This document shows, in pieces, positions 10,804 through 21,886 of a stretch of DNA of 64,000 bases. This stretch comes from Chondrus crispus (taxonomy: Eukaryota > Rhodophyta > Florideophyceae > Gigartinales > Gigartinaceae): contig NW_005178745.1 of the NCBI RefSeq assembly GCF_000350225.1, positions 120,793 through 184,792 on the forward strand, in the 5' to 3' direction. The notes beneath the pieces are model-generated. The model had not been told where the DNA came from. It worked only from the letters and a program-made list of their open reading frames with translations, and made no database searches. A program made the position numbers and the translations under genes. Every line of letters starts with the position of its first letter. Within the stretch, counting starts at the first letter, position 1.

Positions 10804-13800
10804 GGTTATGGGGACCATCCCAGTGTGACTTCCATCGCGGTGACGAATTCTCACACTGGATCCCTCTACGCAGGCCGCGCTCAGGCAACGTCGGTTGAGC
10901 TTCCGCAACCGCATCGATAATCTCTACGACAACACCCTTCTCCAAACCGAACCTGAACCGTCACTCTCCCTCCTTCATTTCACGATGACCACACCTCCGC
11001 CATCCCTCACCCTTTCCCTCCCCACACTCTCGAAGAACAACTACCTACTGTGGCAGTTTTCCTTACACAACTACTTGACTGAGATTGGCGTCGCCCACTT
11101 CGCTGATGTCCCTGCATCTGCTGTCGATCAACCCGAAGCCCTCACCCTACACCACAAACAAGTGGCTCAAGTCAAGCGAATCTTAGGAACTGCGTTATCT
11201 CCACAGATATTGGCCACTGGTGGCAACCAAAATCTCACACTCACCCCCACGCCATATTCCAAACACTTGCTACACATTTCGACACCATCTGCACATCAGA
11301 GGAACATGAACGTCTCCGCCTCAAGGCCTCCCGAATCGTGATACAGCCAAAAGAAACTATCAAAAATACATAGAACGACACCTCGCGGTCCGGCAAGAAA
11401 TGTCTCGCGCCGCTCTACCCGGAATACAGGATGAGCGTATCACGGTGAACTTTATCATCCGTGGCCTCTCTGGTCGCCCAAGATTTCGCCCACACATTAC
11501 GCTCCTCCTGACATCTCGTTCGGCCACCATTCGTCAAGCCCGCCAGGTCATCGAGCTTGTCAACACCAATCCCCATCACGCCGCAGCCCAGGCAAGACCG
11601 AGTCCCTCTACCTGGTGCACGTACCACCAATCCCCCTCACACAACACTATCGAGTGTACACAGCTCCAACGACACCAGGCCTCGCAGTACAAGCCCTATC
11701 TCGGAGCCGCACCTCCAGCCTATCACAGAGATGCGCCCTCTACCGCCGCACCACCCATGCCCTTCGGCGGACGCGGCCGCGCGCGTGGACGTGGTCGACC
11801 TTTCGCTGGTCCTCGTTACCAGCGGGCTAAATTCGCCCCTCAAGCCAACGCAGCTGGCCAACCAAATTGCGAGGATATCTACGATTTTCCTCCCCCCCAC
11901 ACTGCCAATCAGTTCTACGAAGAGGAAGCTACCGATCCCTCCGAGGACGCATCAGGACCTGACGTAAACATCAACGAATTTGCCCACTATTTCCTTGATT
12001 CCTGCCGTTCTCCCTCCTACATCACTCATATCCCTCCCGGTGCCCGACCGACCAACGTCGCCATCACCCTCCCCAATCGCGCAAATTGCACCGGATCGCA
12101 CACCGCAGCATTACAGCTCCGCACACCAGATGACGTCATTCTCCGCCTCCCGACTGCCATAAGTGCACCCTCTTTTTCGAAGAACCTCCTATCCGTCAGT
12201 CAACTAACTCGGCACAATAATTGTGCCATTGTCTTCACGAGTACAGGCGGCTACTTTACTCCGAACCCATCTACCATGCCCTCCGAAGCCTTCGACCCGT
12301 TCCAGCTCAGAAACGGGATCTATCGACTTCCTCTCCAAAACACCACAACCCACCCACGTGTCATAACACGCAACGTAACAGCCAGCCCATCAGCGCCTAC
12401 TTCAAGGCCGCCAAACCCAGCACTGCCGCTCGGACGCGCGCCACCCCCTCTGACCCCACCCCGACTACACCGACACCCACGGCTACACCGAAAACCACGG
12501 TTCCACAGATACGGACGCCTACGCCGGCACCTCTGGCCATGCTGACCACGAGCACCGCTTCCCACAACCGTCCATCCCGACCATCCTTCCGTGGACGCCA
12601 TACAGACCACAAGACCCACCTTATCCCTTATCCCCACCATCTCCCTCTGCTCCCACGAAGCTCCGCCCAGCGGCCGACATGCTCTACACATGGCACTTGC
12701 GCCTGAACCAAACATCACCCTCAATAATTCGCGCTATGGCCTCGCAGCACATCAAACTGGGACTTCCCTCCCGACTTTCTCATGCACACGTACCTGTCCA
12801 CTGCCACGGCTGCGCGACTGGCCATATGCAGCTCGCCTCCCCCCCTCCGGCACTAGGCGTCCCCCTCCGGGCCACACCGTCGCTACACACGTTGCAAGAC
12901 CATATCCCCCGACGACGGAAGGCTTCAAATATTTTCTGACGTTCATAGAGCTACATACAAGACATATTATCGTCGTCCTTCTCCGCAAACGGTCTGAGAC
13001 CGAACAACACATACGGTCAGTACTCGCACGCATAGGCAGACACATTGGCCACCCCCTTTTCCCGACTCAGGTGCGACAACGCCAACGATTTTTGTCAAAA
13101 CTCCTCCTCCGCACCCTTCCCGCCATGGGTATCACACTTGATCCTACTACACCGCATACCCCAGAGGAAAACGCGTTTGCCGAAAGCCTGAACCGCACTC
13201 TCATGGCCCGAGTACGCGCGACAATTACTGTCGCCAAAATGCCCTTCATCAGAGCTTGGTCACACTACCTCCTCGACACCACACCCAAATACAATGCCTG
13301 TCTGCATACAGGCATTGCTGCAATCCCACGTGCACTATGGACGGCACACCGCAGCCAATACTCTCCCTTTCCTCCCCGCTCACTCTTCCTTGGTAACTAC
13401 AGAATGTTCGGCGAGTTTGTATATATTCCTGACATACACCGCACCAAAGAAAAAACTGACCCTCGCGGGTTGCTCGTACGCTACTTATCCTGCAAGGACG
13501 ATAGCCATTATCGTGTCCTGAACCCAAGCAACGGGCAGCTCCTCACTACGCGGATCCCAAACTTCCGCCCCTATAATCCCAATTTCGATCCATCCCTCTA
13601 CTACGCACACGCAATACCCCCCTCAACCGGAACTGTACCGCGCGTGAACGCCCATCACGTTATCCCCTTTGAAGCTCATAGTGCAACCATATCCCCTCTC
13701 AGCCCATACAATCACATCCCCGAGCCGCCCCGCACACTGGCGGAAGCCCGCCGAGATCGAGACGCGGGACACTGGGAAGCCGCGTACAACGCAGAGCGCG

Positions 13801-14289
13801 CAATGCACGACAGCTTTGGTACATTCGAATATGTCCCCCAGGCATCCGTGCCCCCTGGCACAAAAATTGCCCGCCTCGTGCTTGCCCTCCGCTACAAACT
13901 CGACCGAAATGCCCGAGTCCAGGACTACAAAGCCCGCTGTGCGTATCCAGGCCACCGCCTTGTTCCAGGTATGCACTACGACCCGGAAAACATCCCGTCA
14001 CATACTGCAGACCGAGACTCTATGCGTCTGCTTCTGTCTCTTTGTGTCGCCGCTCGAGTGCGCGTGCGACAATTGGACATTACCAGCGCATTTCTACACG
14101 AAGACTACAAAGGACTGACACCCCTCTTCATGGTCCCTCTCGCCAATTTTGACTGCACGCCGCGCCAGGCTGGTATGGTCGCCAAAGTCCGCAAAAATCT
14201 CTGGGGTACTCCCCATGCGCCTCATGTCTACATGGACGGACTCAAGGATCATCTCAATGCCGCGGGATATAAGTCTCTCCTCTCAGACC

Positions 14290-14380
14290 CACATCTCTAT
14301 CTACGAAGAAATGATTTCTCCGTAGATAGAGATGTGACGTAAATGAATTGGGTGCCATGATGGCACCCAATTCATTTACG
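14290..14380. repeat. Two adjacent near-perfect palindromes inside the Copia element
   Basis: The first (14290-14332) has 21-bp arms with one mismatch and a 1-base spacer. The second (14334-14380) has perfect 23-bp arms and a 1-base spacer. They lie back to back within the reverse transcriptase region and look like two consecutive foldback duplications of local sequence. Confidence 0.93.
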
Positions 14381-15399
14381 TCGCTGTGACCGGAGACCAC
14401 TTCGCAGTTGGTACGAACAGCGATGATCTCTACGCCCACCTCGTAACCACGCTCCAAAAAAATATCGACTTAAAGACCTTGGGTTCGCTACACATCTCAT
14501 CGGCTGGTCACTCACCGCAGGGCCTGACCACTCGCTGTACATTTCTCAACCTGGCCTAGCACAGACGTACGTCGACTTGCTGCATATGCAAAATGCAAAA
14601 CCCTCGACCCTGCCATATCTTTCCGGTGTGAAATTACACGCCCCTCTTGCCAATGAACCAATTCTAGACCACACGAAATACCCTGTCAGTCAAGCTATCG
14701 GCATCCTCCGATACCTTGTCGATTCCTCTCGTCCAGACCTCGCTTTCGTAACAAACGCCCTCGCCCGACACGTCAATTGCGCAACCAACCGACACTGGCT
14801 GACACTCAAACAAATCGCACGGTATCGTATTCACTCCCAGACTTATGGCCTCTTCTACAAACCAGGGCTACTCCAACTATCCGCCTGGTCTGATGCAGAC
14901 TTCGCCAAGTGCCTCGACACCCGGCAGTCCACATATGGTTATGTCATTTCTTTCGCAGGGAACCCATCTCGTGGGCATCCCGCCGCATCAAGACAGTCGT
15001 TGACTCTACATCCGCTGCTGAGTTTATTGCCTCATGTATGACAGCCCAACACGCCAAATGGCTCCAGTCACTTGCTGCTGAACTCCTCAATCGCCGCCTG
15101 CCCACCATCATTGTGCATATCGACAATCAAGGGCCATTACCGGTGCATGGTCTGCTGCACCCACGCGCAAAACTTAGTACACTGATATCCGTTATCATAT
15201 ACTGCAACAACTGACACGGAACAAAACCATTATACCTAGCTATATGCCGACTGCCGGCTTGCCCGCGGATGCACTTACCAAACCGCTGGCCCGACCTCGC
15301 TTCACCACCCATCTCAACACCATAGGCATCATGTGCCCTCCCCCACCCACGGCTGTAGTAGTATCATAAATACCATGGGAGAGGCGACATGAGCCCTGG

Positions 15400-15501
15400 A
15401 GTAGTGATATCATAAGTGCCCCCATTTATTGACTATAAATACGGTCATATGAGAGCCGCCGGGGGACGGCGACTCCCCCGACGACCTCACGGTTTTCTAC
15501 A
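15400..15501 (+). repeat. 3' LTR of the Copia element
   Basis: 102-bp partner of 10702-10803, ending CTACA and followed by the target duplication GTGTG at 15502-15506. Confidence 0.9.
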
Positions 15502-16465
15502 GTGTGCAGTGACCAATTCAGACTTTAAGGGACGTTTTACCCCCCTGTTACCTGTTTCAACGTGAAATACCCGGCGTCAACACTGAAATCATTTATCTGT
15601 GCTCACAAAAATTTATTTTAATGAAACGGCTGAGCTGAGGGCAAACAATCAGCACTCGCTGCTGGTAATTGATGGATATGGGTCACATGTCCAATTTCGT
15701 ACTCTGCAGCTGCTCAAAGAAAGCAACATAGTCGTCATTGCGCTTCCCTCGCACACTTCCCATGTCTTACAGCCTCTTCATGTTACTTTTTTCGGTCTGT
15801 GCAAGTCATATCTCCAGCAAGCGATGCGCAGTGCTGCATTAAGGAAAAGGATTCTAAATGCGTTCGACATTGGCGAATGCATTAGCCAAGCTTACGCTAG
15901 GGCGGTCATTGGTCCCAACATTAAGAGTGGATTCGTTAAAACAGGGCTTTGGAACCCTGAAAGCCTAACTACAGATGTCTTTGCACTGTGTAGTCTGTTT
16001 GAGGGAAGCTGTGGTGAAGGGGATGACGGAAACGTCGAATTTCATGCTTTTTTGCGATCATTTGCGCGCGGCGGGCGTTCACTACTTCGCGATGCGCAAT
16101 TGCAAGAGAGTGGCACTGTGCGAATTGTGACTAGAGCTGGATCCCATTTAACGTCTGAGTCAGTACTGGACACTCTCAAACAACGTGATGAACGACGACG
16201 CAGTAGAACGAGACAATTGGAAAGCCGAGAGACGAACAAAGACATTTACTGTGAGACGGCGAAGGAAAGGCGTTGGTTGGCTTCTCTCGCTATGGAACGC
16301 AGCATAGTACGAGGCAAGCTGCGACAATCGCGTAGAGAGAGGCCCCTAGTTCGGTCGATGCGAGCAGCAGCAGCACTTCAGAACATGAGTGACGCAGTGG
16401 TGGCGAAGATTTTGTCGTTGAGCACAGTGTCAAATCTGTCTCTCTCAGATTTTCAGGGACAGTGA
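15502..16465 (+). pseudogene. pogo-like transposase, C-terminal part
   Basis: Right part of the gene split by the Copia element. The open frame from 15599 covers the second catalytic region (LLVIDGYGSH), the strand containing LPSHTSHVLQPLHVTFFG, and a C-terminal tail with many Arg and Glu. In DDE_1/pogo proteins the third acidic residue lies in QPLDV; here the position is His, so catalysis is probably lost even in this well-preserved half. The segment from 15502 to 15599 lies in another frame. An AATAAA polyadenylation-type signal occurs at 16486-16491 after the stop at 16465. This half is more open than the N-terminal half. Confidence 0.8.
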
Positions 16466-16940
16466 CGTGTACTGTCCCAGAACGTTGAATAAAGTGGTTT
16501 TTGGGCCACGGCGATTATTTGAAGTTGCCAGATTATCCCATGCGATTCGGACCTGTAAAATGGGTTCATTTAAGTCACTTCATTTCCTTGAATGAACACA
16601 TGTTGTGATTTCGCTACCGTATGTAATGCTAGATGTGCCTTTTCCGTGATTATTGAGCTTGCAACTGTCAAAATCGGTGAAGGGCTTGGTAAAGTACGGC
16701 TTTTCACCAGACATGCCCAGAAAAAAACGGTCACTTGCCACATTTTATCATGAACTGTTATATTTGTATGTGAGTTTTGTGCCTCTTTTACAGTGTTGCC
16801 TTGAGCGGTTTGGCAAATATGTCTGTGTACTGCTCCGTCGTCAGGATTCTGCGTATGGCGAGTTCTCCCTTTTTACTGTGTCATGGAGGTATTGATAATA
16901 GCCGTGCGTGCGTTTTTTGGATTTTCCGATGACCTGTCTA
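16466..16940. other. Non-coding 3' flank of the pogo-like gene
   Basis: No gene is recognised. It contains the polyadenylation-type signal just after the transposase and otherwise unstructured sequence. The right terminal repeat of the pogo-like element should lie here but I could not identify it. Confidence 0.4.
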
Positions 16941-16949
16941 TCGCTTTCA

Positions 16950-17730
16950 TATTATGAATTTGTTCGAGCTCTGCGTCTTTCGCGTGTCCCCATTTGTTGT
17001 TTTCTGGTATAATCGTGCCGGTTGGAGAGTTTTGGGCGGTTCGTGGTGCGATAATTTTTTTGTGGCACTGGTGTCTTCTTGTGCTTGCTGGTCCCCGGTA
17101 TTTTTTGTTGTGGCTTTTGTGCGTGTGTGCCGGGGGGGTGGCTGTTACTTACTCGTGGCAAATGCGGTTGTCGTGGTTGCGCAGGGGTCTCTATGGTGGT
17201 GGTACGGACAGAAGTTGTCGGCTCGCATTCTGGTGTAGCGGCGTGTGACAGAATTCTGTACACATATGTGTGTACCATCAATTTCGTACATATATCTTAC
17301 GGGAGTTGCCTTGTGTTGGAGTTTGGATGCGTCCGGTTTGAGCATCTGCGTTTAGCCGACCTGTCCAAGCGTGAACATTTTTCGTAGGTGTGTTGCAGTG
17401 CCGTGCCATGCCGTGTGAGGTATGCCCTTCAGTCCGTGATGGTACGTTAAGTTGTATTTAAATACAGCGTCGGAGAGTTCGTCCTACCAATGGATGTCCG
17501 GGAGTTGGCTGTGAGACGGTGTCGCTCTCACGTTTTCCATCAGTGTGCGATATATTCCTTCGGCCAACGCGTTCTCTTGGGGAGTATACGGGGTTGTCCG
17601 TCGAAAGCGGATTCTTCTTTTCTGCATCGCTTCTGTCGTGCACTGAGGGGGAACGGTGGGAACCTCCTCGGCAGAGAACGCGCGTTTGGGGGCGCGTTGG
17701 GGGTGTTGTCGGGAGACCACCCGTAAGGGA
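16950..17730 (-). mobile_element. Copia integrase-region fragment
   Basis: Minus-strand fossil. It carries the C-terminal integrase core (TPYTPQENALAEGIYRTL) and the downstream linker (GTHICVQNSVTRRYTRMRA), which in Copia elements lies between integrase and reverse transcriptase. Neither LTR is present. It is a truncated scrap with several breaks, from a lineage different from the Copia at 10.7 kb. Confidence 0.7.
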
Positions 17731-17739
17731 CCGGTACGG

Positions 17740-18000
17740 GGCCGGGCGCGAAGCGCGGTAGGGAATTAGAGGGGTAAAAAGGAAACGGAGGACACGTCCA
17801 GGAGGGGCAGAGCGGTAGGGACAGGCTGGAGCGCAGGCTACAGTAGGGGAGCAGAGGGCGGGCATGGTAGAGTTAGGTGGGAATCGGGACGTAGATGGCT
17901 AGCAGGGTACCGTCGTAGGACGGGGACCGACGCGAGGCTACGACTCCCATTCCAAACACCCAGGTTCTGGACCCAAGGCTTCGTGAGGATTTACATAGGG
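17740..18000. other. GC-rich non-coding stretch
   Basis: Purine-rich, low-complexity sequence between the Copia scrap and the PiggyBac-like left terminus. The minus-strand frame here is proline-rich without a domain. Confidence 0.35.
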
Positions 18001-18029
18001 TCGGACGTCGGCTATATCCCTAGTATTCC

Positions 18030-18120
18030 TATGGGTCCATATATGGATCCATAGGTGATTTGGCCAAAAATAGAAAATCCTCTAAAAGGCCCTATGGTTC
18101 CATATATGGAACCATAGACC
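18030..18120. repeat. Left subterminal CCATATATGG palindromes
   Basis: Two copies inside longer palindromes (TCCATATATGGA near 18036 and TTCCATATATGGAA near 18100). Matching copies lie at about 21630 and 21830 near the right end. They are good candidates for transposase-binding sites. The core also fits the CArG-box consensus CC(A/T)6GG of MADS-box factors. Confidence 0.75.
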
Positions 18121-18310
18121 TGTGAAACATCTCTCATTTCGTGCCTCTTGTACTGTAAATCCGTACCGTAAGTATAAATATCTCGATCTAACTTTGTAAG
18201 GTATCTCGCGTGGAGTCTCTGGAATGTTCAATATCCAATCGGCGAACTGCTCAGTGTGCCACAGTCTGCCCTAGACACACCCCGTTTCGCATGCTCCCGG
18301 CCTCAGAAAA

Positions 18311-21300
18311 ATGGCTACTGTGACAACAGACACACCTGAAGCCACTTCAATCACGGCTATTCAAGCACCCATGACAGGACGGGGCAGGGCGCGCGGACGG
18401 CCACGCGGTACAGGCCGAGGACGGGGTCGGGGTAGGGGTAGAGGACGTGGCCGAGGCGCAAGAACAACGCCGACAAGGAGCCAGCCGTCAACAGCTGGGC
18501 GAAGGGAGGATCCTTCTCATGGGTGGAGGATACCGAATGAGAATGCGGCCACAGTGATGATGGAAGATGTATTTGTTGAGAAAGTAATCAAGGAAAGAGC
18601 AAGACTATTTTGTGTGTCTGCTTTGGAGCGTATAGATGTGGAGCGCACGGTTAGGGACCTACCCGACTCACGGACTGGATTCTTCCTTCTGTTCACGGAT
18701 GAAGTACTGCGTACATGTCGAACGTGGTTGAACGAACATATATTACTTATCCGGAGGGAAGTGCGGCCAGTCTCCGTATCGGAAATGTATAAGGACATGG
18801 CCGTGTTGCGCTTCTCACACTGCACTGGCTTTAGTTTCGAGAATACAGCTGTCATCATGCCCTAGGATTGTTCGCAGCAAGTTGATGTGGAGAGGATGAG
18901 GTTCATTAGTAACAACATTTTAGCCTTTTCTCCTACAGGGCGCGGAAACCATGGAGGAATAAGTTGGCTGCCGCAAAGAGACCAAACACAGTTGCTAACT
19001 CAGTTTGAAAGAGCAGCTTATCGGACGACATGTGAGATGTTTGTGTCACCTACGCATACTTTGGCCACACTCGATGACGATTTGTATGGAACACGAGCCT
19101 CCGATAACCAGGTCAAAACTATCAGCAGTCGGAAGACTGACCGTGAGGGTCATACAGCTGACGCAATCGCGGATGCCTTGTTCCGCATAACTTTAATGGT
19201 TCGTTTTCGACGACGGGGTGTGACACAAACAAGCAATGTTTCTAGCTTGCTGGACGCGTTACTGGAAGGGAGAAGGCAACAAAGTGTTCATGGTTTAGTC
19301 TTCACCGCGGACAGGGGCTATGGAAAACTTGAGCCTATCGAGGAGTTAGTGAGGCATTGCGTAGGGGCCATTCTTGTGATGCCCGACCACGTATTACGCT
19401 GTCACCCATTTGTTGCGCGGTCATTCCTAAATGTGATGCGAAATGAACACGCCCCTCTGCCTGCCACAGAAGTTCCAGATTCTTCTGGTGATTCCCAAGA
19501 GGAGCAACTAGCCGGAGCAGTTGAGGCCGATGACGAGGGTGTGGGAGGAGTTGACCTGCCCCCCATAGTGGCGGACCGCCGTCGGACGTTCATAATTGAC
19601 GATTCCCCGACACAATCGCAGGATTTCTGGACGGCAACTAAGAAGCTTCGGATCTGCCAGGGCGACAGTTCATCTCCAGTAATTCGGTCCGTTGGAACCG
19701 CTGTCGCGGTGAGGGAGAGGGGTACAGACTCATACAGAAGAGTATTACGGTTTTTATACAACATATCTAGTGCTATGAAAGATTGTTTGAACAGCTGGGT
19801 TGCTGTACCCAAGCATCAAACCCTGGGAATAGTTCTGTTCAATAAGCGCACAGATTCCGGACACCTCTGGAGGCCATCGGAAGACCCCGTCCACGACAAA
19901 GAACGATTGGAAAAGTACATCTTTGCCCATTGCACAGTATTAACTGTAGGCCAGCGTTGTGCAGACTGGTTTATACTACAGCAATTTCGCATAACAGGGA
20001 CAAGTTCTGGAAAGCTGTTGATGAACAATAGAAATGTACGCGAGTGCCTCGTAATTGTCCCATTTATCCCCGAAAATGAGCTATTGTTGGCATACATGTT
20101 GGCACTTTTTGTGACAACATGGTTCAGCTCCTCTCGTTCCACAGAACAGATGATGAGAGGGACCGCAAATGAGTCCGCTGCGTTTTCAGCATTGTCGAAG
20201 ATGTCATTTGTTACTGCACTATTTGCTTGCGGTATGCTTTCTAAAAAAGGGGAAGAATGGCTAGCATGCTCTCCTGACGAGCTTGCGTTGATACATTTGG
20301 AAGCGATTGGGTTTAAGCGTGAAACCGACGATGCAGAGTCCAGTACACTGGCATCCGTTGAAATTAAGACTAATGTCGCGGAGAGCAGTCTTGATCGCAA
20401 CATGCAGAATGCCACAGTGGATTTTATGAAATGTAAAGTGGGTGAGCCGTCTTTCCTGTCTCCAATACCTAAAGAGCATGCCGCCCAACTACTGCACCAA
20501 ATGGTTGTTTTATTCGTGAACTACGTGGTTATGTGGCAGCAACAGAATCTGGTGTTCTTTTTACTGCCGTCGTTTATTGCCCTCAACATATTTGGGACAC
20601 TTGCCATGAAGCGCTCGCCAGTGTAGCCGGCACACTTGTTGCCTGGGCCCATCTTCCAGATCCTCATCCGCCTGAATTCGCCGACAGTGCCACTCGTAAT
20701 ACTTTACGTCTTCGATTACCGTTTGGGCATTTAGTTATTGCGTACGTGAAGGAACGGGACCTCTTTCCTCCCTTCAAACTGCTCAAGCACTGCTCCCAAA
20801 GTCTTTACTCAAAGACCAAGGGAGGTGTGGATGGAAGCACACAAGCCAGGGCTATACTGAGGCGTTCTACATTTGCACTTAAATGGGAGCAAAAAATTGT
20901 GTCGCAGACCCTAAGACAGTAGCGATTAACTCATTTATTGCATGGAGAATGCACAAGAGACGAGAGTTTTTAGAAAGCAAGGAATCGTTCCAGAGCTTGA
21001 GGGCTTTTAGGCATGCGTTGAACACCACGCAGTCCAAGGTTGATTTCATTTACGATTTATGCAAAGAATTATTAGTGTATGCGGAATCTGTAGATGTTGC
21101 ACCCGAGGGACCTGATGAAGAAGAGGAAGCTATTGGCGAGACTGAACGGCAAAGGCTTTCCGAACTGGCGAAAAGACGAAAGAAAAAGAGAATATTGTTA
21201 TTTAATAGTGAGGATGGGAAGAGATTGCGATTGTCCGTTCGAGATCATACGCTGAAACAACAGGTGACACAGCAGTACTGTGCCCTCTGTGGCATGCATC

Positions 21301-21518
21301 GCGCCTCTGGAGATTCACAAGTGTGGCGAGGGCACCGAACCACTTATAAATGTGTACAATGTGATGTACATCTTTGCGTGCGCATCTACCCTGGGTTGCG
21401 AAAAAGTTGCACAGAGCTGTGGCATTCAGGTACAGTTCTGAAGCCTCCAAGCACTCCCAAACCTGTTTCCCACACTTCCACAACCATAAGCGAACATCTA
21501 CCGGCTGAACAAGGATGA
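18311..21518 (+). pseudogene. PiggyBac-like transposase with embedded YqaJ nuclease domain
   Basis: Starts at ATG 18311 with an Arg-Gly repeat tail (GRGRGRGRG). The core follows: first Asp region TLDDDLYG (about 19070), second Asp TADRGYGK (about 19310), third region YSKTKGGVD (about 20820), then NSFIAWRM and a Cys-rich tail (CALC, later KCVQCDVHLC). The KGGVD, NSFI and Cys-rich order matches PiggyBac proteins. Between the second and third Asp about 500 residues intervene instead of about 100. This insert holds YqaJ/PD-(D/E)XK features: WFILQQFRITGTSSG, GTANESAAF, WLACSPDEL, VEIKT and AQLLHQM. The frame is broken by a TAG at 18863 and by 1-base frameshifts near 20530 and 20900, so this copy is dead but young. 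A second copy lies at 54-56 kb. Confidence 0.78.
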
Positions 21519-21619
21519 ACATAAAGCTACAAGGCAATTGAAAGAAAATCATAGTGGTATCGGGATCAATGTATAACGTGCGCAAGATTCCGGCCCAGTA
21601 AATACTTAATTTCTGTACT

Positions 21620-21842
21620 TTTCCATGGATCCATATATGGAACCATGGACTGAAATCGCTTATAGCGCGCACAGATTCCACCTAACTTTCATCCTCGAGA
21701 TGGTTCGGTTTACTTTGAGCAACGAGCTTCAACTTTTGACATCTTGTTCTACGTTAGGAGAAGGGGTAAGCGGAGGGGCATCCGAAAATACCTTTTTTCT
21801 GATGTAGTACGGGCTGTTGAAGTGCTGTGTTCCATATATGGA
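21620..21842. repeat. Right subterminal CCATATATGG palindromes
   Basis: Palindromic copies near 21630 (ATCCATATATGGAA) and 21830 (GTTCCATATATGGAAC) mirror the pair at the left end of the PiggyBac-like element. Confidence 0.75.
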
Positions 21843-21886
21843 ACAATAGAAAGGAATACTAGGGATATACTAGCCGACGTCGGAGC

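Larger units (their letters stand above)
10702..15501 (+). mobile_element. Ty1/Copia LTR element, complete length, broken
   Basis: A 4.8-kb Copia fossil with very short LTRs of 102 bp (10702-10803 and 15400-15501). They start near TGTAG, end CTACA and are flanked by a perfect 5-bp target duplication GTGTG (10697-10701 and 15502-15506). Just after the 5' LTR, GGTTATGGGG resembles the half-tRNA (initiator Met) primer site of Drosophila copia. Parts in order: gag (about 10.98-11.9 kb), integrase (about 12.9-13.35 kb), reverse transcriptase (about 13.75-14.5 kb) and RNase H (about 14.85-15.15 kb), the order typical of Copia. I count 8 differences between the two 102-bp LTRs, so the insertion is moderately old. 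It is broken in several places. Confidence 0.92.
18001..21886 (+). mobile_element. PiggyBac-like DNA transposon with YqaJ-type nuclease domain
   Basis: About 3.9 kb, bounded by inverted repeats. The left end reads TCGGACGTCGGC then TATATCCCTAGTATTCC, and the right end gives the same in reverse at about 21840-21886. Each end also holds copies of the palindrome CCATATATGG. A TTAA target duplication is not directly visible at the ends, so the exact tips and superfamily assignment by target site are unproven; the assignment rests on the transposase. One gene fills the interior. Confidence 0.75.

Noticed and set aside
18001-21886. Viral origin of the YqaJ-like nuclease element
   Set aside because: No capsid, polymerase or packaging gene is present; inverted repeats and a PiggyBac-like transposase point to a DNA transposon.
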